NCBI GenBank assembly: GCA_027922465.2
Contig: BQMF02000068.1
Coordinates: forward strand, 1,116,001-1,180,000
Length of the DNA stretch: 64,000 nucleotides
Direction of reading: 5' to 3'
Source: Turritopsis dohrnii
Taxonomy: Eukaryota > Cnidaria > Hydrozoa > Anthoathecata > Oceaniidae
In this document: in pieces, positions 1-12,330 of the stretch
Numbering within the stretch: the first letter of the stretch is position 1
Layout of the letters: each line of letters starts with the position of its first letter
Program-made: the position numbers and the translations under genes
Notes under the pieces: model-generated
What the model was told of the DNA's origin: nothing
Seen by the model: only the letters and a program-made list of their open reading frames with translations
Database searches by the model: none

Positions 1-945
1 ATTTTTTGTACGAATAAGCTGAATGATTGTTACTGGATATTTGCCACCCACGTACTCCAAAAAAGTGCATCGACACAATACGAAACTTTAATTTAACCAC
101 ATTAAATATAACGAATCCTATAAAAAGATTGTGTATACTGGCGGTAACCAACATATCGTTTGGGCAGCACAAACTAATATAAAAAGTTTCTATATTGATC
201 TCCTCAGAATGAAAAATATAAATATCACAATAATAATTACTTAGAAATTAAAGCTCATATCTAATCTAAAAGTTAAAAAAAATACAACATACGTAGGGAG
301 AAAAGAGATAAGCTGATATAGCCAGAATACATCCAAAAATTGCTACTAAATATAGTATAAATAGCTGTATAAAGTGCATATGTTGGTGATGTTGAGGAGC
401 TGAAAGGAAGCTAAGCTGAGCTTTAAAAATCCAAAAGCTTCTAAAAATTGACTTCAAACATGCATACACATACAAAATACACAAGGTCTTTCATATTTAA
501 AAAGGCTTGGAGCTAAAATGAAACAAGAAATACCTTTTCTTCCACATTGGCACTGTTTCATATTTTAAACTTCAAGAAAACTTCTTTCAAAAAACAGAAT
601 AACCACACTGTAATTGAATTTTGTGAACATGATAAGTTCCCAACAGTAATGCAATTCTTTATATAAAATTATAAGCTGTATTAACTTCTTTTAAAGCCAT
701 ATTTCCATCAAAGAAACTTTTAGCAAACTACACACGTTCTTTCGCTGCCATTTTTAAAACGTTTTGTGGACGATCACATGGCATGGCGAAAATCAGCCAA
801 TAAACTATCGCTATTTAAGTGGAGGTGGCTAAATTAGCACCCTTTCGTAGAAATCGGGCATTATGCACCAATGACAATTAAGACGGCTTTTTTATGAACC
901 AATGAAATTTAAGAAACAAAAATGCGTAGGTTTGGACAGTAAGAT
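1..945. repeat. Array unit A, partial copy 1
   Basis: Position 1 matches position about 7703 of the later copy, and the two then run nearly identical for over 900 bases, differing by small indels such as one near 395 (matching 8095). The left part of this unit lies outside the window. It ends at the TAGGTTTGGACAGTAAG motif at 928-943. Confidence 0.85.
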
Positions 946-2690
946 GAAACAAGATGCCTTAACAGGCAAAAGGATTTCTGCCAAAATCTGCTGAAATATG
1001 AAAGAAAAAGCATATGACATATTTGAAAAAGGTTATGTGATTTCCAAAATAAAAAATCACATTTCTAATGTATATAATCCCTAGGACATTGTCAAAAGAT
1101 AAGTGACACTATGAGAGACTTATAGTATACTGCTAATAAACTGGATTACATCTGAATGACATTAAATATTCTTTATTTTGTTGATAAGAAATAATATCAA
1201 AGATATATTGATCCTTTCAGATATCACAATGTATATGCACGTAACTCATAAACTGTAAAAGTTCTGAATTTCTGAATTTGATACTTGGTGTCAATCTTCC
1301 TAGCAGACTTCCTAAATTACAAGCACAAAAATGCATGCAGATTTTGGCCATGCAAAATACATCCACATAGACCAAAACCAACATTATAACTGTTGTAGTT
1401 TGTTTTGATTAGCAATACGGAAAGCACTTACAAACATTCTTGATCTGAGTTATCATTCATGACCTGTTTACAAAAATTCTTGAAGAAATTCAAAAAAAGG
1501 TTGAATGATTTTTACGACATAACATTGCATCTCTGATTTCATATGCACCCAAGGGCATTGCGAAAATATAGTTGACACTATGCGAAACTTTATTGTATAC
1601 GTATATACACCACTGATAAACTTAACTACATCTGAATGACATAAAACATTCTTTATTTTGGGGGTACGAAATAATATTAAGTTTATATTGATTTTTTCGG
1701 ATATTCAGTGATTACGTATGTAAATCATGTTCTTTAAGCATTTGATATGTACCGTCAATCTTCTTAATTACAAATGGAATTATCAATATTTCAAACACAA
1801 AAAGTAAACAATAATTTTGATCATTAACAGTTATATATATACTTATATATGTTCTAAAGCACACACATAACATAATTATATAATGTAACTGAAAGGAAAG
1901 TTTTGTATTGTTACATGATGTATCTTTTGAATTTACAGACAGTTGTTATTATTTTGCACTGAAGATGGTTGTACCGAAAAGCTTATGCTAAAATAAAATA
2001 AAAAGATTTTACACTTTTAATTTTTACAGACAGTTGTTTTACAGATGTTTTAATTTGCTATTGTGATTAGTCACTCGTAATAAGGGACATTGACAGTATA
2101 ACTTAAAAACTGATCAAACAATAAAACAAGTAAGTGGTGCAGGGTAGACACAAATTTTCTATGTTGGAGCTGAAGAGGAAACTAAGCTGAGCCAAAGTAT
2201 CCAGAGCTTAAAAGCGTAACAGCTCATATACATAATAAACGAAGATGTTTTGAATTTAGGCTTAAAGAATATCAAAACATTTCTCTATAAAAACAAACAA
2301 ATAGCTACCTTTTTTCTTTTTGACTCTTCTGTTTACAAAACGTTGAAAACTTCTTTTTAATTAGAAAAGAATGATCACAGTTCAAGATAATTATAAGTTT
2401 CTTCTATGAAAATTCTTTTTTTATCTTCAGATACCCATATCTATCATTTTCAAGAAACTTTAGAAAATTTAAAATGGTTTCTACCCTCACATGCGTGGTA
2501 AGCGTAAGTTTCATGTAAGCGCACACACGAAATTTCAAAAAACCGCTAGGTTTGGACATCAGAAAAAAAAAAAAAAAAAAAAGAAAAACAAAGCCGGTTT
2601 TAAAGTATTTCTTGCTTTCGCAGAAATCCAAAAACGAAGAACCAAAGCCGGTTTTAATAGCTTTCTTGCTTTCGCAGAAATCTAATGATG
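946..2690. repeat. Array unit B, shortened and diverged copy
   Basis: This unit opens with a diverged joining cassette (hairpin region 955-986) and contains two internal copies of the motif around CATCTGAATGACAT (1152 and 1629), so it is itself partly duplicated. It ends with a run of 19 A (about 2563-2581) followed by a twice-repeated segment of about 50 bp ending in TTCGCAGAAATC (2586-2633 and 2642-2683). Small frames here (a lysine run on +, a Cys-Glu-Ser-Lys-Lys repeat on -) come from the repeats. Confidence 0.7.
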
Positions 2691-5158
2691 GCATACAAAT
2701 TCATTTAAATAGCTAGAGAAACATCAAATTATAAGTGATGCAGTAGACAGACAATCTCGATGTTGGAGCTGAGAAGGACATTGAGCTGAGCTGTTTTAAT
2801 CCAGGAGGGCTTAAAAAGCAATACAACCCACACGTGTACAAAACAAACACTCAGACATTTATAAAAGAAAACAAAAGCAAGAATAACAAGATGCCCTTAC
2901 GGGCAGAAAGATTTCTGCAGAACCAGCTGAAGTATGAAAATGGAAGACTAACAATAACATTATTGAAACTTGAATGGTTTTGAATGATTGGAAAATAAAA
3001 TACAATACTATACAACATTGACTGCTGCTCAGTGTAGAACACACACAGCAGGTGGGAATTGTAACACACAAAATAAAATGAGTTTTGTTATTGAAATATT
3101 GAAGTTAAATATGTTCGAACAGCTGACCAAAGGTGTGCTACCAGTGAAAATTTTCATGAATAAATTATTTGAAATTATATGTTGACTCTTTTGAATGTAA
3201 AAAGTACTTTTATATATAATTACATAAACAATACACAAATTACATATAAAAGAAATGTGACATAACAATCAACCCAAAATGACCTATTTTAATCTAACAC
3301 AATAGAAGAAAAGTTTATAAAAATTCTTTTAGAAATTTTAAGGTTGAATGATCTTTACAAGACATGCCGAATGTGTAATTAATATTATGTAAAACTTTAT
3401 TGCATATGTACATCTAAATGACATGAAACATTGTTTATTTTGGGTATACAAAATACAATTAAGTTTATATAGATCTTTTTTGATATCACAGTGATTACAT
3501 ATGAAAATCACGTAATATGCTTTAAACATTTGATATGCACTTCCAATCTTCTTAATTACATACAAACAGAATTCCCAATGTTGCAAATACAAAAAGTAAT
3601 CAAAGATCTTGATCATTAAAAGTATATGCTCTATAAATTTATACCAAAATTTACCAAAATTACTAATAGTACAGTATTTTAAATTTATACACAGTTAAAA
3701 CATTTCAATTTGCCAGGATAATGATCAAGGCTATATTATTACAAAACAAAACGCGATTATAGAAAAATCAACAAACATAAAATAATAATACATACATAAT
3801 AGTTTATATGACGCTCGACCCACACACAAGCCACATACAAACAGGAATAAATTCACAACAGATAACATGAGCAAGCAAGGGTCCACACACACAGCACGTA
3901 AAAATTGAACACTACGTAATTGTTCATTAACAACCGTGATTAGGAAGATCATTCGTAAATAGGGGCATTGTCAGTATAACTTAGCTAGAAAATCATCAAT
4001 CAAAAGTGGTGCAGAGCAGACAACCACTACTTAATGTTGGAGCTGAGGAGGAAACAGTATTAAAGTATTACAACCCAAACAAGAAACGAAAAAAAATCTT
4101 TTGTATCTAGAAAGGCTTAAACATTGAAACATTTTTCCCTAATACGAACACATAGCTCTTTGACTCAAAACTTCTTACTTTACAACTTCTTAGTTAGAAA
4201 AGAATTATCACACTATAGTAGAATATTATACGTACTCCTCAGAGCTTCATAAAAGCATAGTTGACACTACAAAAACTTCATTGACACTACAAACACTTAA
4301 AACTATATTTACCATCAGACCATATATTTATTTACATCTGAATGATAGTTACTTACTTTATTTTGGAATAGAGTATACAGAATAATGAGTGTACATTGAT
4401 CATTTCTGATTTCAAAGTAATTACGTAAGTAAATCATACACAAACTTCAAACATTTAAGATTACTATCAATCTTTCTTTTTACGAATGGACTAATTGCAA
4501 ACAAAAAAGTAAACAAAAATTTGATGATGAAAAATACAAAACTGAAAGTTGAATGTTTTTTACAGGATGTGAAGTGTTTCGAATTGTATATTAAAATTAG
4601 GAAGGCTGTCCATAATAAGAGACATTGATAACCTAAAAATTACTGATCACCACAAAAAAAGATTTCAAAGTATTATACAAAGCACATAAGCTTAAAACAT
4701 GACATAGCTAGAGTGAAACATTAAAAAAGTGGTGCATAGTAGGCAGACAGTTGGAGCTGATATGGAACTTAAGCTGAGCTGTACGCATCCAGAGCTTAAA
4801 GAGCATTACATCCCACATTTGAAACAAACAATGATCTTTTTTTAGAAAAAATCTCAGACATTAATCTCAAAAACAAAACATACCTTTTCATTCTGTTTAT
4901 AAAATGAAACGAAAAATCACCATTGAATCATAATGATATAATATAAGATAATAATAAATTACTGCTACATATTTTATTCTTCATCTTCAGTTTTGGAAAT
5001 GTACATCTTCTTTAATTATACAGACTAAAGCTGCTTTGGGATCCTTTTGGTTGGTTCTTTGTTGTGAGTTTCTTCGACTGAAATGCGTGACTTTGGCTTC
5101 GTGTAAACATTCGCACGAGATTTCAAAAAACCGCTAGGTTGTTTGGACAGTAAGAAAA
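2691..5158. repeat. Array unit B, copy 2
   Basis: About 2.3 kb, closely similar to 5159-7440 throughout: both contain the ACAGCAGGTGGG segment, the CATGAATAAATT segment and the ACACACAAGCCACATACAAA segment in the same order. The joining cassette lies at 2893-2918. No gene was recognised in it. Confidence 0.85.
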
Positions 5159-7440
5159 AAAAGAAGAAGAAACAAGATGCCCTTACGGGCAGAAAGATTT
5201 CTGCAAAATCAGCTGAAGTATGAAAATGGAAGACTAACAATAACATTCTTGAAACTTGACTGGTTTTGAATGATTGAACAATACAATACAATACAATACA
5301 ACATTGACTACTGCTCAGTGTAGACTGTACACAGCAGGTGGGGATTGTGACACACAAAGTAAAATGAACTTTGTTATTGAAATTTTGAAGTTAAATATGT
5401 TCAAACAGCTGGCCAAAGGTGTACTACCCGTGAAAATTTTCATGAATAAATTTTTGAAATTATATGTTGAATCTTTGAATGAGAGTGAGAAATGTAAAAA
5501 GTACTCTTATATATAATTACATAAACAATACACAAATTACATATAAAAGAAATGTGTGACATAACAATCAACCCAAAATGACCTATTTTAATCTAACACA
5601 ATAGAAGAAAAGTTTATAAAAATTCTTTTAGAAATTCGAAAAGGTTGAATGATCTTTACAAGGCATGCCGAAAGTGTAATTGATATTATGTAAAACTTTA
5701 TTGCATATATACATCTGAATGACATGAAACATTGTTTGTTTTGGGTATATTAAATACAATTAAGTTTATATTGATCTTTTCTGATATCACAGTGATTACG
5801 TATGAAAATCACATAATATGCTTTAAACATTTGATATGTACTTCCAATCTTCTTAATTACATACAAACAGAATTCCCAATGTTGCAAATACAAAAAGTAA
5901 TCAAAGATCTTAATCATTAAAAGTATATGCTTTATAAATTTATACCAAAATTTTGTACTGTGTTACTTATAGTACATTATTGAATTTATACACAGTTAGA
6001 ACATTTCAATTTTCCAGAATAATGATCAAGGCTATATTATTACAAAACAAAACGCGATTATGGAAAAAACATATCAACAAACAAATCAACAAACATAAAA
6101 TAATAATAAATACATAATAGTTTATACTGACGCTCAACCCACACACAAGCCACATACAAACAGGAATAAATTCAAAACAGATAACTCGAGCAAACATGGG
6201 TCCACACCGCACGTAAAAATTGAACACAACGTAATTGTTCATTAACAATCCTGATTAGGAAGATCATTCGTAAATAGGGGCATTGTCAGTATAACTTAGC
6301 TAGAAAATCATCAATCAAAAGTGGTGCAGAGCAGACAACCACTACAAACGGTATTAAAGTATTACAACCCAAACAAGAAACAAAAAAAAATCTTTTGTAT
6401 CTAGAAAGGCTTAACATTGAAACATTTTCCCCCCTAATACGAACACATAGCTCTTTGACTCAAAACTTCTTAATTTACAACTTTTTAGTTAGAAAAGAAT
6501 TATCACACTTCAGTAGAATATTATACGTACTCCTCAGAGCTTCATAAAAGCATAATTGACACTACAAAAACTTTATTGACACTACAAACACTTTAAACTA
6601 TATATACCATCAGACCATATATTTATTTACATCTGAATGAAAAATACTTACTTTATTTTGGAATAAAGTATACAGAATAATGAGTGTACAATGATCATTT
6701 CTGATTTCAAAGTAATTACGTAAGTAAATCATACACATACTTCAAACATTAAAGATTGTTATCAATCTTCCTAATTACGAATGGACTAATTGCAAACAAA
6801 AAAGTAAACAAAAATTTTGATCATGAAAAATACAAAACTGAAAGTTGAATGTTTTTTACAGGATGAGAAGTGTTTCGAATTGTATATCAAAATTAGGAAG
6901 GCTGTCCATAATAAGAGACATTGATAACCTAAAAACTACTGATCACCGACAAAAAACAATACTGCATTTCAAAGTATTATACAAGCACATAAGCTTAAAA
7001 TATAGCTAGAGTGAAACATTAAAGATATAAAAAATGGTGTTGAGTAGGCAGACAGTTGCAGCTGAGATGGAACTTAAGCTGAGCTGTACGCATCCAGAGC
7101 TTAAGAAGCATTACAGCCCACATTTGAAACAAACAATGATCTTTTTTTAGAAAAAATCTCAGACATTAATCTCAAAAACAAAACATACCTTTTCTTTCTG
7201 TTGATAAAATGAAGCGAAAAATCACCATTGAATCATAATAATTTAATAATAAATTACTGCTACAGATTTTATTCTTCATCTCCAATTTTGGAAATGTGCA
7301 TCTTCTTTAATTATACTGACTAAAGCTGCTTTGGGATCCTTTTGGTTGGTTCTTTGTTGTGAGTTTCTTCGACTGAAATGCGTGACTTTGGCTTCGTGTA
7401 AACATTCGCACGAGATTTCAAAAAACCGCTAGGTTTGGAC
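5159..7440. repeat. Array unit B, copy 3
   Basis: Near-duplicate of 2880-5150, with scattered substitutions and small indels. It contains a short ACAAT microsatellite (5277-5303) that is less regular in the sister copy. Cassette hairpins lie at 5179-5204. No gene was recognised. Confidence 0.85.
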
Positions 7441-8656
7441 AGTAAGAAGAAGAACAAGATGCCCTACCGGGCAGAAGGATTTCTGCAAGTTTTGCTGCTG
7501 AAAATGCCACAAAAATGCAACACTAGCACACTAGTCCTGCAAAACTAAGACAGCCACATCATTCAGCTCGAGAAGCATCAGCATTAAATAAACAAAAATA
7601 TTGAGGCGACTGACAATGTTCGTCAAGAAAGTCAGCCTACCATAACATAAAAAAGGGGCTTTTCTTTATGCTATCGCGGAGATCATTTATGAAGATCTGT
7701 TTTTTTGTACGAATAAGCTGAATGATTGTTACTGGATATTTGCCACCCACGTACTCCAAAAAAGTGCATCGACACAATACGAAACTTTAATTTAACCACA
7801 TTAAATATAACGAATCCTATAAAAAGATTGTGTATACTGGCGGTAACCAACATATCGTTTGGGCAGCACAAACTAATATATAAAGTTTCTATATTGATCT
7901 CTCCTCAGAATGAAAAATATAAATATCACAATAATAATTACTTAGAAATTAAAGCTCATATCTAATCTAAAAGTTAAAAAAATACAACATACGTAGGGAG
8001 AAAAGAGATAAGCTGATATAGCCAGAATACATCCAAAAATTGCTACTAAATATAGTATAAATAGCTGTATAAAGTGCATATGTTGGTGATGTTGGGGAGG
8101 AGCTGAAAGGAAGCTAAGCTGAGCTTTAAAAATCCAAAAGCTTCTAAAAATTGACTTCAAACATGCATACACATACAAAATACACGAAGGTCTTTCATAT
8201 TTAAAAAGGCTTGGAGCAAAAATAAAACAAGAAATACCTTTTCTTCCACACACCATGTATTGGCACTGTTTTCATATTTTAAACTTCAAGAAAACTTCTT
8301 TCAAAAAACAGAATAACCACACTGTAATTTAATTTTGTGAACATGATAAGTTCCCAACAGTAATGCAATTCTTTATATAAAATTATAAGCTGTATTAACT
8401 TCTTTTAAAGCCATATTTCCATCAAAGAAACTTTTAGCAAACTACACACGTTCTTTCGCTGCCATTTTTAAAACGTTTTGTGGACGATCACATGGCATTG
8501 GCGAAAATCAGCCAATAAACTATCGCTATTTAAGTGGAGGTGGCTAAATTAGCACCCTTTTGAGAAATCGGGCATTATGCACCAATGACAATTAAGACGG
8601 CTTTTTTATGAACCAATGAAATTTAAGAAACAAAAATGCGTAGGTTTGGACAGTAA
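7441..8656. repeat. Array unit A, copy 2
   Basis: A 1.2-kb unit that matches 1-945 from about 7703 onward and matches 8657-9870 along its whole length. Its first 250 bases (double hairpin, then a block with CAATGTTCGTCAAGAAAGTC) are shared only with the next unit. No gene was recognised. Confidence 0.85.
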
Positions 8657-9870
8657 GATGAACAAGATGCCCTACCGGGCAGAAGGATTTCTGCAAGCTT
8701 TGCTGCTGAAAATGAAACAAAAATGCAACACGAGCAGCCTAGATTCGTCCTGCTAAACTAAAACAGTCACATCATTCAACTCGAGAAGCATCAGCATTAA
8801 ATCAACAAAAATGTTGATGCGATTGACAATGTTCGTCAAGAAAGTCAGTCTACATTAACGGAAAAAAGAGGCTTTTCTTTATGCTACGGTAGAGATTATT
8901 TATGAAGATCTATTGGTACGAATAAGCGGAATGATTGTTACTGGATATTTGCCACCCACGTACTCCAAAAAGTGCATTGACACAATACGAAACTCTAATT
9001 TAACCACATCAAACATAATGAATTCTATAAAAAAATTCTGTGTATACTGGCGGCAACCAATACATCATTTGGACAGCACAATAATTATATAAAGTTTCTA
9101 CATTGATCTCCTCAGGATGAAAAAGATATGTATATAATATCACAATAATTGTTACTTGGAAATTAAAATTCATATCTAATCTAAAAGTTAAAAAAAACAA
9201 CATACATAGGGAGCAAAGAGATATGGTGATATAGCCAGAATACATCCAAACATTGCTAGTAAATATAGTATAAATAGCTGTATTATTAGAGTAATTATGT
9301 TGGTGATGCTGGGGGGAGCAGCTGAAAGGAAGCTAAGCTGAGCTTTAAGAATCCAAAAGCTTCTAAAAATTGACTTCAGACATGCGTACACATACAAATA
9401 CACAAAGGTCTTTCATATTTAAAAAGGCTTGGAGCAAAAATAAAACAAGAAATACCTTTTCTTCCACACCATGTATTGGCATTGTTTTCATATTTTAAAC
9501 TTCAAGAAAACTTCTTTAAAAACTCCGAATAACCACGCTGTAATTTAATTTTGTGAACATGACAAGTTCCCAACAGTAATGCAATTCTTTATATAAAATT
9601 ATAAGCTGTATTAACTTCTTTTAAATCCATATTTTCATCAAAGAAACTTTTAGCAAACTACACACGTTTTTTCGCTGCCATTTTTAAAACGTTTTGAAGA
9701 CGATCACATGGCATGGCGAAAATCAGCCAATGAACTATCGCTATTGAAGTTAAGGTGGCTAAATTAACACCCTTTCTTAGTAGTCGGGCATTATGCGCCA
9801 ATGACGGTACAGACGGCTTTTCTATCGACCAATGAAATTCGAGAAACAAATATGCGCCGGTTTGGACAGG
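8657..9870. repeat. Array unit A, copy 3 (most diverged)
   Basis: Same length and block order as 7441-8656, with clearly more substitutions. It ends in a variant of the joining motif (CCGGTTTGGACAGG at 9857-9870). Confidence 0.8.
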
Positions 9871-9995
9871 ATGAAAAAAAAAAAAAAATCAGAAAAACAC
9901 GGACGATCGTAAAGTATTTCTTGCTTACGCAGAAATCCAAAAACAGGAGAAAGACGATCGTAAAGTATTTCTTGCTTACGCAGAAATCCAAATAA
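9871..9995. repeat. Poly-A run and duplicated 40-bp segment at the array's right edge
   Basis: A run of 15 A is followed by two direct copies of a segment reading GACGATCGTAAAGTATTTC and on to CAGAAATCCAAA (about 9902-9948 and 9955-9991). The same arrangement (poly-A, then a duplicated segment with AAAGTATTTCTTGC and CAGAAATCC) occurs at 2563-2685, so this is a recurrent feature of the array and not a chance duplication. Confidence 0.7.
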
Positions 9996-11254
9996 GAACC
10001 AAAATTAAGAAACTTTTAGAACTAAACCCTTCACTAAGTTTCTTATAAAAAAACGTGGACATTCAGTTCATCATCACATTGGAAAAGCAGTAGCAGAAAG
10101 CATGTAAACCATGCTGGAAATTTGAAATAAGGCGTTAAGGGTGTTAGGGTATATCCGCCATCCAAACAAGATGAGACAATCGCAGAATGTAACAAGAGAC
10201 GGATAGGCGATGCAAGAGGAACATTAAACAAATATCGCCACCATTGCTCCTCAGACGATTTCCTCTTCTAGTCAAGATTGTTGGACAGTAGGTGAACGTA
10301 ACAATCTAGGTTTCTTCGTTTATGATGTGCCCGATGTCTGCAATCGTTTAAAGAATCTAATCCTTAGCTAAGAATTGTGTCTCCAAGCACATTCCAAAAC
10401 AAAGAGAAAAGGTTTGAAAATTTTATGGAAAAGCTATTAAAATTTACTGCAAATAATGTTTCTATATACAGCACCATATTTGACATAAAACTGAATAAGT
10501 TTCTTAGTACAAAGTTCGAGACAAAGTCATTATGCATAACAACTATTGACTAAGTCAGTCGAAGGCTGTGATTATGAATTAATTATGGATAGGAAGATCT
10601 TCTTAAGGTATAAAGTTCCTCTTTCAAAACATTACCTAATGTTTTTTTTTGTTGAGAAATCATTTCTTAATACAGAGTCCTTCTCTTACTTCTCGATCTC
10701 TCTTCAGGCACGTAAAAAAACACTTGTCAACTCAAACATGCCATCTTGAAACTCCGGTTTAAACGAACTTTCGCTAACTTGAACAAAATTTGGTTGGCCA
10801 CAGAGAGTTCAGTATCACAGAGAGTTCAGTATCATAGATAGTTTAGTTTAGTTTAATTCAAATCATCCTTTCAGTTTCCTCTGGTTTGTTATTACTAGGC
10901 ATCTTATTCTAATAAGAAAGAATATCCGAAGCTCAAAATTGCAGTCACTAGTGTTGTTTGTAAAAAACAATACGTTTATGGTGAAATGTTAAAAGTAACA
11001 TTTCCTTTTTCTTCTTCGTTCACTTTTATTTATTTGTTTATGTTTTAGTTGTTTGTTCAAGGGAAAACAGTTGATTAAAAGAAATAACATGAATTGTTAG
11101 TTTTTGAATTTTACCAAAACTTTGCAAAACTCTCAAACTTTTATCCATGCAAAAAATAGGTTCCTTAATGTACAAGGGAATGATGTGGTGATGTTAAATG
11201 GTAACTCAATAGTCAAATCAGTGGTTTTTGATTGCCTGTGTTAACTACGGTGTT
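9996..11254. other. No gene seen
   Basis: AT-rich DNA between the array and a SINE. The only structure noted is a small tandem duplication of AGAGAGTTCAGTATCA at about 10803-10834. The open frames are short and without recognisable motifs. Confidence 0.5.
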
Positions 11255-11548
11255 AATTTTAAAAAATTTTGAAGTGCCACCGCTGCGATCTGTGTTCGAG
11301 TCTCAGTCAACTCGATACACCAGTCAACTCGATACACCAGTCAACTCGATACACCACTCCGATGTGCTTTGAATATCAGCCAATTAGGAGCCATCGACTG
11401 ACTGCACACTGGCCTTCGGGCAAGTAAGAGCAATGCTATACGTATCTCTGGCGGTAAGTCAACTAATAGTTGCAAGTCGGCGGGCAGAATAGCGAACCAT
11501 TACGGATGGAAGCCCAAGGACTAAAAACTCCCAGTTATCTACTTACTT
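11255..11548 (+). mobile_element. tRNA-derived SINE, family 2, plus-strand copy
   Basis: The segment from a B-box-like GTTCGAGTCT (11294-11303) to TCCCAGTTATCTACTTA (about 11545) reappears inverted at 21636-21842. Both copies share GGAGCCATCGACTGACTGCA, TGGCCTT, GAGCAATG and GGATGGAAGCCCAAGGAC. The B box and the body of about 200 bp fit a SINE. This copy has a three-fold 17-bp tandem repeat (AGTCAACTCGATACACC, about 11306-11356) just after the B box that the other copy lacks. The 5' start is uncertain because the A-box region is diverged. Confidence 0.7.
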
Positions 11549-12330
11549 TTAATACTACTGCGGTATTTTAATAATGGTATAGTAAAACAGTCAAAAATAG
11601 TTTTTGGTCGTTGTTTTGTGATTCTGCATACAAACTTTTAGTTGAGTTACAAAAACAAATGCTCTGTTAAAATTCCTTTGCTTTTCGGTTATGTTACTAT
11701 GTTACTATGTTACTGTGTACAAACCATAAGAAACCTGAAAAGCGTGAACAATAAAAAATTGATTAAATGATGAAATTACCTTAGAGTTGTTGATGTGTTC
11801 TGAAAAAAACTATTCAGCTTTGGAAACATCAGTGTATTTTTTTAACTTCTCTTTCTCTGTGTCACCACGTCCATGGTGTCACTCTTCAACTAAAAAAATC
11901 TGATATTTTGACGACTACATACCGAGGTATGGACTTACAAGGTTCTTCACAAACACAGTCCTGTTTTCCTCAATACTGTTCCTTTCAAGAAACCATTTAT
12001 TTAAATTTTCAGGATTTCCCATGAAATTTACAATCTGTTTTGGTCATCATTTTCTGCAGCAAATCCACAGACCATTTGGTTTGTAAACTGTCATGTACTG
12101 ATCGCAGAATGATGATGTCAGCAGTTATAGCAACAACAAATGGGTGTGGAAACAAACTAAAAAACAAACTTTTCTTGAAAAAAACAAACATTTGGTTGTT
12201 TCATTGAGACAGGATGACACACTTTCCCATGACGTTTATAACAGTTCATTGGCTGTATAATATACAGAATTAAAATTATCATGAGAGAAAACAGTTTGAG
12301 GAAGAAAAAATCAAATCACAATTACCGTTA
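11549..12330. other. No gene seen
   Basis: AT-rich. A short TTACTATG tandem run lies near 11692-11715. A 60-codon frame on the minus strand (12009-12191) was examined and has no supporting motif. Confidence 0.5.

Larger units (their letters stand above)
1..9995. repeat. Head-to-tail tandem array, two unit lengths
   Basis: The first 10 kb consists of related units in the same orientation. A 1.2-kb type A unit occurs as a partial copy at 1-945 and as full copies at about 7441-8656 and 8657-9870. A 2.3-kb type B unit occurs at about 2880-5150 and 5160-7440, with a shortened relative at 950-2690. All share blocks: a stretch near TTGACACTATG/GAAACTTTATT, one near CATCTGAATGACAT, one near GGAGCTGA..AAGCTGAGC, and a joining cassette with TAGGTTTGGACAGTAAG. 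The array runs off the left edge of the window. No long reading frame or splice-linked exon series was recognised; open frames are short and lie in low-complexity DNA. It is probably a locally amplified repeat, not a gene family. Confidence 0.85.

Noticed and set aside
2491..2685. Open frame with a lysine run on the plus strand and its minus-strand counterpart with Cys-Glu-Ser-Lys-Lys repeats
   Set aside because: It spans a poly-A run and a duplicated 50-bp segment of the tandem array; the sister units do not keep the frame.
926..5154. RFGQ-ending peptides at unit junctions, which could suggest a neuropeptide precursor
   Set aside because: The peptide comes from the shared DNA motif TTTGGACAGTAA; flanking frames are not conserved, no signal peptide is present, and the units have stops on both sides.
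5025..5357. 110-codon minus-strand frame in an array unit
   Set aside because: The homologous frame in the neighbouring units is broken or shifted, and there is no recognisable motif.
9801..9995. Similar lysine-rich frame at the right edge of the array
   Set aside because: Same cause as at 2491-2685: poly-A plus a duplicated segment. The predicted peptides of the two loci differ because the frames differ.
12009..12191. 60-codon minus-strand frame
   Set aside because: No motif, no splice partner found, and it lies in a repeat-rich spacer.
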